Below are positions 18,564 through 25,511 of a stretch of DNA of 64,000 bases, piece by piece. The notes beneath the pieces are model-generated. The model had not been told where the DNA came from and did no database searches. It saw only the letters and a list, made by a program, of their open reading frames with translations. Position 1 is the stretch's first letter. The number at the start of each line of letters is the position of its first letter. A program made the translations under genes and the position numbers. Source of the stretch: Spartobacteria bacterium UBA5019 (GTDB lineage Bacteria > Verrucomicrobiota > Verrucomicrobiia > Chthoniobacterales > Terrimicrobiaceae); NCBI GenBank assembly GCA_002396485.1, contig DGXZ01000030.1, positions 1 to 64,000 of the forward strand, in the 5' to 3' direction.

Positions 18564-19129
18564 AAAGACCCGTCGAGAAATCTTTCCAGCTTGGATCGCA
18601 ATTCCTCGCGGGCACGAAAAAGCAGGCTTTTCACGGAGGGAACCGTTGTTTGCAAAACGGCGGCTATCTCCTCGTAGGCCATCTCTTCGTAACGGCGGAG
18701 AATCAGGGCCAAGCGTTGCTGCTCCGGCAATGAGGCGATCGCCGTATCGATGGCGCCCTGCAATTCCTTCTCCTGAAGCTTGTGTCCAGGTTCCACGGAA
18801 CCGACATCGTGAATCTCACGCGGTGTTCCATCTTCGTGCTCCATCGGGAGAAGCCGCGCTCGAATGCGTCGCCGCGTTTCGTTGAAGACCAGATTGCGGG
18901 TGATCGTCAGCAACCACGTCGTAAACTTCGCGGTGACAGTGTAACGCGGAGCAGCCTGCCAGACGCGGATAAAAACCTGCTGCGCCAGATCCTCGGCTGC
19001 AGTGGCATCCCCAAGCATCTTGGCAATTGTGCCGATAACCAGCGATTGATGCCTCTCGATCAGTTCCTCAAAAGCGCGTTCATCTCCCGCTGCTGTTCGC
19101 TGCATGAGTTCGGCATCGTCGGGCGGCAT
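18560..19129 (-). CDS. ECF-family RNA polymerase sigma factor
   Basis: 189 aa from ATG 19129 (a GTG lies just upstream at 19132). Region 2 includes AAEDLAQQVFIRVWQAAPRY and FTTWLLTITRNLVFNETRRR; region 4 includes LPEQQRLALILRRYEEMAYEEIAAVL and VPSVKSLLFRAREEL, the helix-turn-helix for the -35 element. Layout is that of RpoE/SigW-type ECF factors. The start overlaps the ispE stop by one base, so both are co-transcribed. No anti-sigma factor gene follows (ugd is convergent). Regulon unknown. Confidence 0.92.
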   Translation of the reverse strand: MPPDDAELMQRTAAGDERAFEELIERHQSLVIGTIAKMLGDATAAEDLAQQVFIRVWQAAPRYTVTAKFTTWLLTITRNLVFNETRRRIRARLLPMEHEDGTPREIHDVGSVEPGHKLQEKELQGAIDTAIASLPEQQRLALILRRYEEMAYEEIAAVLQTTVPSVKSLLFRAREELRSKLERFLDGSF

Positions 19130-19968
19130 CACAGAAGGTGTCCGCGTTCTGTGAGCAGTTGTGCGCGGAAGGTCTGAAAAGTTTCACCGAACTCGCTTCG
19201 AATCCACTCTTCGATCCCCTCGGCGGAATCCCGGAGAATAGCAAAAACCGTCGATCCCGAGCCGGACATCATGGCGGCTGAAACACCCGGATGCGTTCGC
19301 AGGGCCGACTTCAGCACGGGCAGGAGGAGGTATTTGGAAAACACAGGGGCCTCGAGGTCGTTCATCAAAGGAATGGAACCATGAAACTGTTGAAAAGTTG
19401 CTGAGGGTTTTTCCGAGTTGGCCCAAGCCTGATAAGCCCACGGGGTGGGAATAGGAAAAGGCGGCTTCACCAGCAGGATGTCCGCCGAGGTCAGTCCCTC
19501 GAAAGGTTCGATGATCTCGCCCCGGCCACGGCACATGGCTGGCTGGCTGCGAATGAAAAAAGGGATGTCCGATCCCAGCGTTGCCGCAACGCGCTCGAGT
19601 TCTTCCGTCGGTATCTTTGTTGCGAGGAGGCGGTCTAGCGCCACAAGCACCGCCGCCGCATCGCTGCTGCCACCGCCAAGCCCGGCTCCATGGGGGATTT
19701 TTTTTTCGATATGGATATCAACGCCGAACTCCAGCCCGCTGTGCTTGGCAAAAGCCGCAGCTGCGCGGTGGGCGAGGTTTGAGGCGTCGGATGGCACGCT
19801 CGGATCGCTGCATGTGAGGCGAATGCTTTGGTCTGTTCGCAGGCTGATCTCCAGCTGATCAGCCAGGGTGATCGGCACCATGAGAGTTTCGATCTCGTGG
19901 AATCCATCATCGCGTCGCCCCAGCACTCGGAGCGTGAGGTTGACTTTGGCTGGGGCGTCAATTGTCAT
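19129..19968 (-). CDS. ispE: 4-diphosphocytidyl-2-C-methyl-D-erythritol kinase
   Basis: 279 aa from ATG 19968 (MTIDAPAKVNLTLRV, the usual IspE start); the frame is open ten codons further upstream. GHMP kinase of the MEP isoprenoid pathway. Motifs: DAPAKVNLTLRVLGRRDDGFH at the start, the ATP-binding IPHGAGLGGGSSDAAAVL in the middle, and MMSGSGSTVFAI near the C-terminus. Divergent from pyrF with only 20 bases between starts, and coupled to the sigma factor gene downstream. Confidence 0.95.
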   Translation of the reverse strand: MTIDAPAKVNLTLRVLGRRDDGFHEIETLMVPITLADQLEISLRTDQSIRLTCSDPSVPSDASNLAHRAAAAFAKHSGLEFGVDIHIEKKIPHGAGLGGGSSDAAAVLVALDRLLATKIPTEELERVAATLGSDIPFFIRSQPAMCRGRGEIIEPFEGLTSADILLVKPPFPIPTPWAYQAWANSEKPSATFQQFHGSIPLMNDLEAPVFSKYLLLPVLKSALRTHPGVSAAMMSGSGSTVFAILRDSAEGIEEWIRSEFGETFQTFRAQLLTERGHLL

Positions 19969-19988
19969 GCTCTTCGAACTATCCGCGA

Positions 19989-20693
19989 ATGACCGCATCC
20001 GCCAAAGAAAAAATCATCGTTGCCGTGGACGCGCCGGACGCATCCTCTGCTGTCCGTCTTGTCGAACCCCTCGCCGGCGAGGGCTGCCTTTTCAAAATCG
20101 GCCTCCAGCTTTTCACAGCCGAAGGCCCCTCGATTGTCTCACGCCTTCAATCCACCGGCGCGCGGATTTTTCTCGATCTCAAATTTCACGACATTCCCAA
20201 CACCGCCCGCGAGGCTGTGCATTGCGCCGTTCGCTTGGGGGTGGACATGACAACCATTCACCTCTGCGGCGGTCCGCAGATGGTTTCCGAGTCGGTTGCG
20301 GCGGCAAAAGAATCGAAAACGCTCGTCCTCGGCGTGAGTGTGCTCACCAGCATGGATGACGAAGCCCTGCACGCTGTCGGCGTGCCTCGTATCGCAGAGG
20401 AGCAGGTTCTCCACCTCGCGGATATGGGTCTGCAATGCGGCCTGCGCGGCATCGTGGCAAGTCCCCGTGAAATCCGCCCGCTGCGCGAAAAATTCGGTAG
20501 CCGCCTCGTCATCGTCACTCCTGGCGTGCGCCCGGCGGGAAGCGATGTCGGTGACCAAAAGCGCGTCATGACCCCGGGTGATGCCGTGCGTGCTGGAGCG
20601 GACTATCTGGTCATCGGACGCCCGATCACCGGCGCTCCATCTCCTCTGGAGTCCCTCCGTGCTATTGCCGCCGAAATGCAGGCAGCGCTGTGA
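19989..20693 (+). CDS. pyrF: Orotidine 5'-phosphate decarboxylase
   Basis: 234 aa from ATG 19989; a TTG at 19962 is open in frame but adds non-family sequence and lies inside ispE. Converts OMP to UMP in de novo pyrimidine synthesis. The catalytic motif FLDLKFHDIPNT places the Lys at 65; VTPGVRP and GADYLVIGRPIT form the phosphate-binding end of the barrel. Group I enzyme by length and motif. Converges on the small channel-like gene, four bases away. Confidence 0.95.
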   Translation: MTASAKEKIIVAVDAPDASSAVRLVEPLAGEGCLFKIGLQLFTAEGPSIVSRLQSTGARIFLDLKFHDIPNTAREAVHCAVRLGVDMTTIHLCGGPQMVSESVAAAKESKTLVLGVSVLTSMDDEALHAVGVPRIAEEQVLHLADMGLQCGLRGIVASPREIRPLREKFGSRLVIVTPGVRPAGSDVGDQKRVMTPGDAVRAGADYLVIGRPITGAPSPLESLRAIAAEMQAAL

Positions 20694-20697
20694 GTGC

Positions 20698-21060
20698 TCA
20701 GGGTTGCTTGGAGTGGTTGAAATGAACGCGGTGTAAAATCCGGTGCACAACCGGCGTGGCGAGAAGGCCGACAGTCACCACCACCACAAGCGTCCCGAAG
20801 AGACAGTAAAGGGAGGAGAAAATCTTCAGCGCATTTGAGGAATTGCGTTCAGTGTAGAGAGGCCCCGCGCCGCTCAGCAACATGCAGCTCTCAAGAAAGG
20901 CATCCACCCAGTTGAGTTTGCCAATCAGCATGTAGCCGGCCATTCCCACGCACAGCGCAAAAAATACCAGCAGCAGGCCCAGCAGAAATTGCTGAAAAAC
21001 CCGGCCAATAAAAACCCGCTCGGAGGCGAGGGGCTCCGTATGGTGTTCCCAGAACGTCAT
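20698..21060 (-). CDS. Small two-helix membrane protein resembling an ion-channel pore module
   Basis: 120 aa. A hydrophobic helix (about 24-45), a re-entrant-like amphipathic stretch NWVDAFLESCMLLSGAGPLYT (about 50-70), and a second helix (about 80-102), then a basic tail. This helix-pore-helix order recalls the pore half of K+ channels (ion_trans_2), but the filter TVGYG is replaced by LLSGAGP, so potassium selectivity is doubtful. No cytoplasmic RCK domain. Likely a conserved hypothetical membrane protein; channel function is a hypothesis. Upstream of it is the M42 peptidase, 42 bases away on the same strand. Confidence 0.6.
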   Translation of the reverse strand: MTFWEHHTEPLASERVFIGRVFQQFLLGLLLVFFALCVGMAGYMLIGKLNWVDAFLESCMLLSGAGPLYTERNSSNALKIFSSLYCLFGTLVVVVTVGLLATPVVHRILHRVHFNHSKQP

Positions 21061-21102
21061 CTCTTTCTGTGGCCCTGTTTCGGCCTCCCGTCAAATGGCG
21101 AC

Positions 21103-22170
21103 TCAATCGAGCATTCGGAAGGTGTCGGATTTCTGGATGCTGCGGATGAATGCAGCCGCAAGCTTCGCTGCATATTTGGCATCCTCGAGCGAGATCATTT
21201 CCACCGGGGAGTGCATGTAGCGGAGTGGTACCGAAATGAGCCCGCAGGCGACGCCGTCGCGACTGGTGTAGATCACATCGGCATCCGTGCTCGTGCTGCG
21301 CGATACGGCTTCGTGCTGGAGTGGGATTTTGTGCTTCTCGGCGACTTCGATAAGGCGCTGCATGACGAGCGGATGGTTTGCCGCTCCATGGGAGATCGTC
21401 GGGCCTTTCCCCAGTTCGACAAGACCGTGTTCCTTCACATTGATGCCCGGCGTGTCAGTCGCGTGGGTGACATCGAAAACAATCGCGACGGATGGCCTGA
21501 TCCGGTGTGCCGCCATCTGGGCTCCACGGCAACCGATCTCCTCCTGCACCGCATTGACAGCATAGGTAGAAGCATGGGGCCGTTTTTTGTCAGTGTGCAA
21601 GTCAGCCAGAATATTCGCCAGAATGAACCCGCCAATCCGGTTGTCCAAAGCCCGCCCGACGATAAGGCCATCGGAAAATTCCATCGCATCATCGACAAAA
21701 ACCGCCGGCGTTCCGACACGGATGCCCAGCTTCTCGACATCCTTCGCCGACGATGCCCCGACATCGATGAAGAGTTCCTTCCACTCGGCGGGTTTGTCCT
21801 TCGAAGTATCCCGCAAGTGAATCGCCGTATTCCCGATCACGCCCTGCACGACTCCCTTCGATCCAAAAAGCCTAATCCGCCGCGCCGAAGCCAGCGTGCG
21901 GTCGGAGCCCCCGATTGGGCCGACAGCAAGAAACCCTTTGTCGTCGATATGCCTGACAATAAATCCGATCTCATCCGCGTGAGCCTCCAGCATGACCCTC
22001 GGAGCCTTGGCACCCGAACCCTCCAGCACAGCCCAGGCATTTCCGTGGGCATCCGAGTCAACCCGGTCCGCATGCGGAGTCACATTTTTGATCCAAAGGC
22101 GCTGACCGTCTTTCTCCCATCCCGAAGGACTGGGCGTGGCAAGAATTTCGAGGAGGTTTTTCGTTTTCAT
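21103..22170 (-). CDS. M42-family metallo-aminopeptidase
   Basis: 355 aa from ATG 22170 (MKTKNLLEILATPSPSGWE). The open frame upstream to 22311 translates an intergenic repeat and is not part of the protein. Metal-ligand motifs of M42/M20-related aminopeptidases are visible: EAHADEIGF (His64), GRALDNRIGG (Asp), AVQEEIGCRG (catalytic Glu and ligand Glu), FDVTHATDTPG (Asp), RYMHSPVEM (His). These enzymes form large cytoplasmic tetrahedral complexes that trim peptides; annotations as endoglucanase M are historical. The stop lies 42 bases before the channel-like gene start. Confidence 0.9.
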   Translation of the reverse strand: MKTKNLLEILATPSPSGWEKDGQRLWIKNVTPHADRVDSDAHGNAWAVLEGSGAKAPRVMLEAHADEIGFIVRHIDDKGFLAVGPIGGSDRTLASARRIRLFGSKGVVQGVIGNTAIHLRDTSKDKPAEWKELFIDVGASSAKDVEKLGIRVGTPAVFVDDAMEFSDGLIVGRALDNRIGGFILANILADLHTDKKRPHASTYAVNAVQEEIGCRGAQMAAHRIRPSVAIVFDVTHATDTPGINVKEHGLVELGKGPTISHGAANHPLVMQRLIEVAEKHKIPLQHEAVSRSTSTDADVIYTSRDGVACGLISVPLRYMHSPVEMISLEDAKYAAKLAAAFIRSIQKSDTFRMLD

Positions 22171-22225
22171 AAAAATGGAGCTCTTAACTAACAGAACAAC
22201 TCCCGCATCGGCAAATACTCCGCCT

Positions 22226-22266
22226 GCGCGCGGAAAACCACGGCGCTGACGGAGCAGCGCCCTCCA
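22226..22266. repeat. Intergenic repeat gamma, copy 1
   Basis: About 40 bases starting GCGCGCGGAAAACCACGG and containing the hairpin GGCGCT-GACGGAGC-AGCGCC. A second copy at 28681-28720 differs at about three positions. It lies upstream of the M42 gene, next to hairpin repeat 22279-22303. Confidence 0.8.
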
Positions 22267-22278
22267 ATTGCGCCATGG

Positions 22279-22303
22279 AGGGACGACCTCCGTGTCGTCC
22301 GAC
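22279..22303. repeat. Hairpin repeat family beta, copy C
   Basis: GGACGAC (22282-22288), loop CTCCGT, GTCGTCC (22295-22301), preceded by GGA. It shares layout and CCTC-containing loop with copies at 23670, 25159, 52621 and 63517, but has different stem bases. See findings. Confidence 0.65.
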
Positions 22304-22329
22304 TTCCCCAAACTTATTTCATAAATTAA

Positions 22330-22341
22330 TTCTCATGAGAA
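22330..22341. promoter_or_regulatory. Palindrome in the AT-rich leader of the first DUF4143 ATPase
   Basis: TTCTCATGAGAA, a perfect 12-base palindrome 53 bases before the ATG at 22394, in a strongly AT-rich stretch (22315-22393) that contrasts with the flanking GC-rich DNA. Operator role is a guess. Confidence 0.3.
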
Positions 22342-22393
22342 ATGTGCATAAAATATCCTACTAAAATTTGTAAAATGGGAATTTATTACCAAA

Positions 22394-23578
22394 ATGCAAG
22401 AAATGATTGATCGATTCTATCGGAGATTGGTGGTTGAGAAGTTGGAGAAATATCCAGCGGTTTCACTGTTAGGCCCGAGGCAATGCGGAAAGACAACGCT
22501 CGCAAAAATTTTGGGCGGCAGATATTTCGACATGGAGAGTCAGGGATCGGCCTTGCGCTTGGATTCGGAGTGGGATCGCCTCACGCGGGGAGACGAGTTG
22601 GTTGTCATCGACGAGGCCCAATGCGCGCCGGAGATTTTTCCCCGCCTGCGTAGCGCGATCGATACAGACCGCAAGCGCAACGGGCGCTTCCTCCTGCTCG
22701 GTTCGGTCTCACCCGCCCTCATGCAAAATGTCTCGGAATCCCTCGCCGGACGCATGGGGCTTGTTTCGATGGGGCCTCTGACATTTGCGGAGTTATCTGG
22801 ACCTCTCGGAACGGATTGTTGGGAGAGTCTTTGGTTGCGCGGCGGGTTTCCCGATGGAGGGATTCTCGATGCCACGCGCTTTCCTGACTGGCAAAAAGAT
22901 TACTTGGAGCTGTTGGCGACGCGGGATTTGCCGGAGTGGGGCTTCCCTGCGAAGCCGCAGCGCACCCGTCGCCTGTTGAGTATGCTGGCGGCCGTGAATG
23001 CCCAACCCCTGAATGCCTCGGAACTCGGCTGTGCACTGGGAATCGATCACAAAACCATCGTGGGATATTGCGATTTTTTGGAGGAGACTTTTTTGATCCG
23101 CCGTGTGCGTCCTTGGTCTGGTAACATCACCAAGCGTCTTGTCAAAACATCGCGACTCTACTGGCGCGACAGCGGTTTGCTCCACGCCCTGCTGAATGTG
23201 CAAAATATCGACCATCTCTACAATCAGCCCTGGGTCGGTTACAGTTGGGAAGGTTTCGTGGTCGAACAAATCCTCGCCTCGCTAGGCCTCTTCGGTTTGA
23301 GCTCCGAGCCCTATTTTTTCCGCACATCCGATGGCATCGAATCCGACCTCCTCCTCGATTGGGCCGGGCAACGCTGGGCCATCGAGATCAAACTCACCTC
23401 CGATCCGACCAAAGCCATGATCAAGGGACTTCAAAAAGCCGGCGAACTTGTCGGAGCCGCCAAGCAGATTCTCATTTGCAAAACGGCAGAGGAAATCCGC
23501 TCGGACAGCCTGCTCGTCACAAACTTGCCATCCTTCCTCAAAGAACTCGCACAAGCCAAAAACCGCCCGCCGCTGTAG
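22394..23578 (+). CDS. AAA ATPase with DUF4143 C-terminal domain (first copy)
   Basis: 394 aa. Walker A LLGPRQCGKTT (about 26-36), Walker B LVVIDEAQ (about 69-76), sensor-like FLLLGSVSP, then a winged-helix-like segment and the DUF4143 nuclease-like end: SWEGFVVEQIL followed by ESDLLLDWAGQRWAIEIKL, which has the E...D...E-x-K pattern of PD-(D/E)XK folds. This family is widespread and patchily distributed, with unknown role, sometimes considered with toxin-antitoxin or defence genes. The stop codon lies inside a repeat block. A second, diverged member follows at 23870. Confidence 0.88.
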   Translation: MQEMIDRFYRRLVVEKLEKYPAVSLLGPRQCGKTTLAKILGGRYFDMESQGSALRLDSEWDRLTRGDELVVIDEAQCAPEIFPRLRSAIDTDRKRNGRFLLLGSVSPALMQNVSESLAGRMGLVSMGPLTFAELSGPLGTDCWESLWLRGGFPDGGILDATRFPDWQKDYLELLATRDLPEWGFPAKPQRTRRLLSMLAAVNAQPLNASELGCALGIDHKTIVGYCDFLEETFLIRRVRPWSGNITKRLVKTSRLYWRDSGLLHALLNVQNIDHLYNQPWVGYSWEGFVVEQILASLGLFGLSSEPYFFRTSDGIESDLLLDWAGQRWAIEIKLTSDPTKAMIKGLQKAGELVGAAKQILICKTAEEIRSDSLLVTNLPSFLKELAQAKNRPPL

Positions 23579-23701
23579 AGGCGCTCTGCAAGCACCAGAG
23601 CGCGGCACGCCTCGGCAGTCACAAACAGCCGCTACAGGAATCGCCCGCGCGGCAGCGCGTCGTTCCTTTGGAGGGTCAGCGTCTTCGCCTGACCCAAATT
23701 T
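23573..23701. repeat. Composite repeat block, copy 1 (after first DUF4143 gene)
   Basis: Starts CTGTAG (containing the TAG stop of the ATPase gene) and includes GGCGCTCTG, CGGCAGTCACAAACAGC, CGCTACAG, then CGCGCGGCAGCGCG, then hairpin GGGTCAG-loop-CTGACCC and CCAAATTT. The same elements in the same order form 25058-25190 behind the second ATPase gene. Confidence 0.85.
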
Positions 23702-23704
23702 CTG

Positions 23705-23821
23705 TTGTAACGGCGGTCTATAACTGCCGAATGGAAAAAAAACTCGGCGCGCAGCGCCGCAAAAGCCCGCTCTGCGAGCGCCTGCTCGGCACGCCTCGGC
23801 AGTCACAGACAGCCACTACAA
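23705..23821. repeat. TTGTA...TACAA palindromic element between the DUF4143 genes
   Basis: Begins TTGTAACGGCGGTCTATAAC and ends CAGCCACTACAA. It carries internal copies of GGCGCGCAGCGCC and CGGCAGTCACAGACAGC, related to the elements at 23573 and 25313. No coding capacity is likely; open frames here merely translate repeats. Confidence 0.7.
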
Positions 23822-23851
23822 CGGACCGGCTTGTGAAATTGCCATGACAAC

Positions 23852-23892
23852 TTGCAAATATCATGTAATATGCAACCAATGGTTGCAAATAT
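23852..23892. promoter_or_regulatory. Inverted/direct repeats over the start of the second DUF4143 ATPase
   Basis: TGCAACC (23871-23877), AAT, GGTTGCA (23881-23887) is a perfect inverted repeat covering the start codons at 23870 and 23879. The decamer TTGCAAATAT occurs twice as a direct repeat at 23852-23861 and 23883-23892, 31 bases apart. Placement suits an operator for autoregulation; no regulator is known. Confidence 0.45.
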
Positions 23893-25036
23893 TTCACGAG
23901 CTTTGAATCTTCCGCTGCACGGGACGGAAATGTTTTTTCTTTGGGGTCCGCGTCAGGCGGGCAAGAGCACTTTGCTCAAACAAACCTATCCGGGTGTGAA
24001 ATGGGTGGATTTGCTCAAAGCGGATGCCTACCGGCGATTTTCTACGAACCCAGAATATTTGCGGCAGGAACTCGCAGCGGGTGGAGAGAAATTTGTGGTT
24101 ATCGATGAAATCCAAAAAGTGCCTGCTCTTCTCGACGAGGTCCACTGGTTGCACGAGAACGAGGGGGTTTGTTTTGCTCTCTGCGGCTCCAGTGCGCGCA
24201 AGCTCAAGCGTGGACATGGGAATCTGCTCGGTGGGCGAGGACTGCGATATGAGTTGTTCGGGTTTTGCTCGCAGGAACTGGGAGCGGATTTCGACTTGGA
24301 CCGAATGCTGAACAACGGGACATTGCCGAGGATTTATCTCTCGTCCTCGCCAAGCCGACTGCTGGACGCCTATGTTTCGCAGTATCTCAAGGAGGAAATC
24401 ATGGCTGAGGGCTTGGTGAGGCATCTGCCGCCTTTTTCCCATTTTTTGGAAGCCGCAGCTTTTTCCGATGCATCGATGGTCAATTTTTCTACGATTGCGA
24501 GGGATGTGGGAGTTTCACGGGAAACGATTCGCGCCTATTTTGAAATCCTTGTCGACACGCTGGTGGGCAGAATGCTTCCGCCTTTTCGAAAACGCCCTAA
24601 GCGACGGGTCTCTCTGGCCGAAAAATTTTATTTCAGCGATGTGGGAGTGGCCAATTTCCTGGCGAAGAGGGGCAATGTGCAGCGTGGCTCGGAGGCCTAT
24701 GGAAAGGCCTTTGAAAATTGGGTCTTTCACGAACTGAATTGCTACAATGCCTACGCCGGCCTTTTCGCTGCATTCTCTTATTGGCGTCTCAGCTCGGGAG
24801 CCGAAGTGGATTTTGTTGTGAATGACATGCAGTGCGCGATCGAATGCAAATCCTCTCAACGCATCCGCGACGATCATTTGAAAGGCCTTCGTGAATTGGC
24901 AAAAGACCACCCCGAGGTGAAAATGAGAATTCTTGTTGGACTCGAGCCGGGAAAGAGGCTGACGCCAGACGGTATATGGATTCTGCATGCCGAGGAATTC
25001 ACAAAAATGCTTTGGAAGGGTGAAATTTTCTCATGA
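23870..25036 (+). CDS. AAA ATPase with DUF4143 C-terminal domain (second copy)
   Basis: 388 aa from ATG 23870 (ATG 23879 also possible). Walker A LWGPRQAGKST, Walker B FVVIDEIQKVP, sensor FALCGSSARKLKRG, then YLKEEIMAEGLVR and a winged-helix-like segment FSTIARDVGVSRETIRAYFE. DUF4143-type end: KAFENWVFHELN, GAEVDFVVNDMQCAIECKS, with the acid...D...E-x-K nuclease-like pattern. Sequence is only distantly similar to the first copy, so this is not a recent duplication, yet both are followed by the same repeat block. Composition is less GC-rich than neighbours. Function unknown. Confidence 0.88.
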   Translation: MQPMVANISRALNLPLHGTEMFFLWGPRQAGKSTLLKQTYPGVKWVDLLKADAYRRFSTNPEYLRQELAAGGEKFVVIDEIQKVPALLDEVHWLHENEGVCFALCGSSARKLKRGHGNLLGGRGLRYELFGFCSQELGADFDLDRMLNNGTLPRIYLSSSPSRLLDAYVSQYLKEEIMAEGLVRHLPPFSHFLEAAAFSDASMVNFSTIARDVGVSRETIRAYFEILVDTLVGRMLPPFRKRPKRRVSLAEKFYFSDVGVANFLAKRGNVQRGSEAYGKAFENWVFHELNCYNAYAGLFAAFSYWRLSSGAEVDFVVNDMQCAIECKSSQRIRDDHLKGLRELAKDHPEVKMRILVGLEPGKRLTPDGIWILHAEEFTKMLWKGEIFS

Positions 25037-25057
25037 AAGACGGGTCTGCTGACGCTA

Positions 25058-25190
25058 CTGTAGATAGGCGCTCTGTGAGCACCTGAGTGAGGCACGACCC
25101 GGCAGTCACAGACAGCCGCTACAGGGACCATCCGCGCGGCAGCGCGCATCGACTCCCGGGAGGGTCAGCGTCCTCGCCTGACCCAAATAT
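25058..25190. repeat. Composite repeat block, copy 2 (after second DUF4143 gene)
   Basis: Homologous along its length with 23573-23701: CTGTAG, GGCGCTCTGTGAGCACC, CGGCAGTCACAGACAGCCGC, TACAG, CGCGCGGCAGCGCG, hairpin GGGTCAG (25162-25168) / CTGACCC (25178-25184), CCAAATA. It begins 22 bases after the ATPase stop. Confidence 0.85.
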
Positions 25191-25511
25191 CAACCACAGC
25201 CAGCCCTCCGCTGAAAAAGGCCGATGAGAGCTTCTCTCTTGAAGGTTTTTATTGTAGCGGCGCGTCTATGACCGCCGAACGAACCAAACCGGCGCAGAGC
25301 GCCGCAAGCCTCTTGTAGCGGCGGTCTGCGACCGCCGATGGGCAACGATTCGGCGCTCACAGAGACGCCGCTACAAGTCAAGACGGCGCTGCGATGACTC
25401 ACGGAAATCACAGCACCTTGCGATCGCCTGGCATCTGCACATACTTTTTTCTCAAAAACAAGCTTGACGATTGTCTGTCTGACATCAAAAGCTACGCACA
25501 CAAATTACTCA
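25191..25511. repeat. Non-coding stretch with GTAGCGGCG palindromic repeats
   Basis: Together with block 2 this fills the 475 bases between the ATPase and the NHL gene. One partial element (TTGTAGCGGCGCGTCTATGA...) starts at 25252. A complete one spans 25313-25376 with perfect 11-base terminal inverted repeats TTGTAGCGGCG / CGCCGCTACAA and internal CGGTCTGCGACCG. From 25380 to 25511 the DNA is AT-richer and probably holds the promoter of the NHL gene; I see no clear boxes and no gene. Confidence 0.75.

Noticed and set aside
20989..22191. 400-codon plus-strand open frame opposite the M42 peptidase
   Set aside because: Shadow frame; the minus-strand peptidase has all metal-binding motifs.
22171..22311. 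47-residue N-terminal extension of the M42 peptidase
   Set aside because: It translates repeats gamma and beta; the family start is the ATG at 22170.
23245..23847. Frames of 174-200 codons across the end of the first DUF4143 gene and the repeat block
   Set aside because: They run through the palindromic repeats and are out of frame with the ATPase.
25252..25376. CRISPR-like array
   Set aside because: Repeats are palindromic, irregularly spaced and only two; no constant repeat/spacer pattern and no cas gene.
25190..25501. 103-codon minus-strand frame in the repeat region
   Set aside because: Translates the GTAGCGGCG repeats; no family or start signal.
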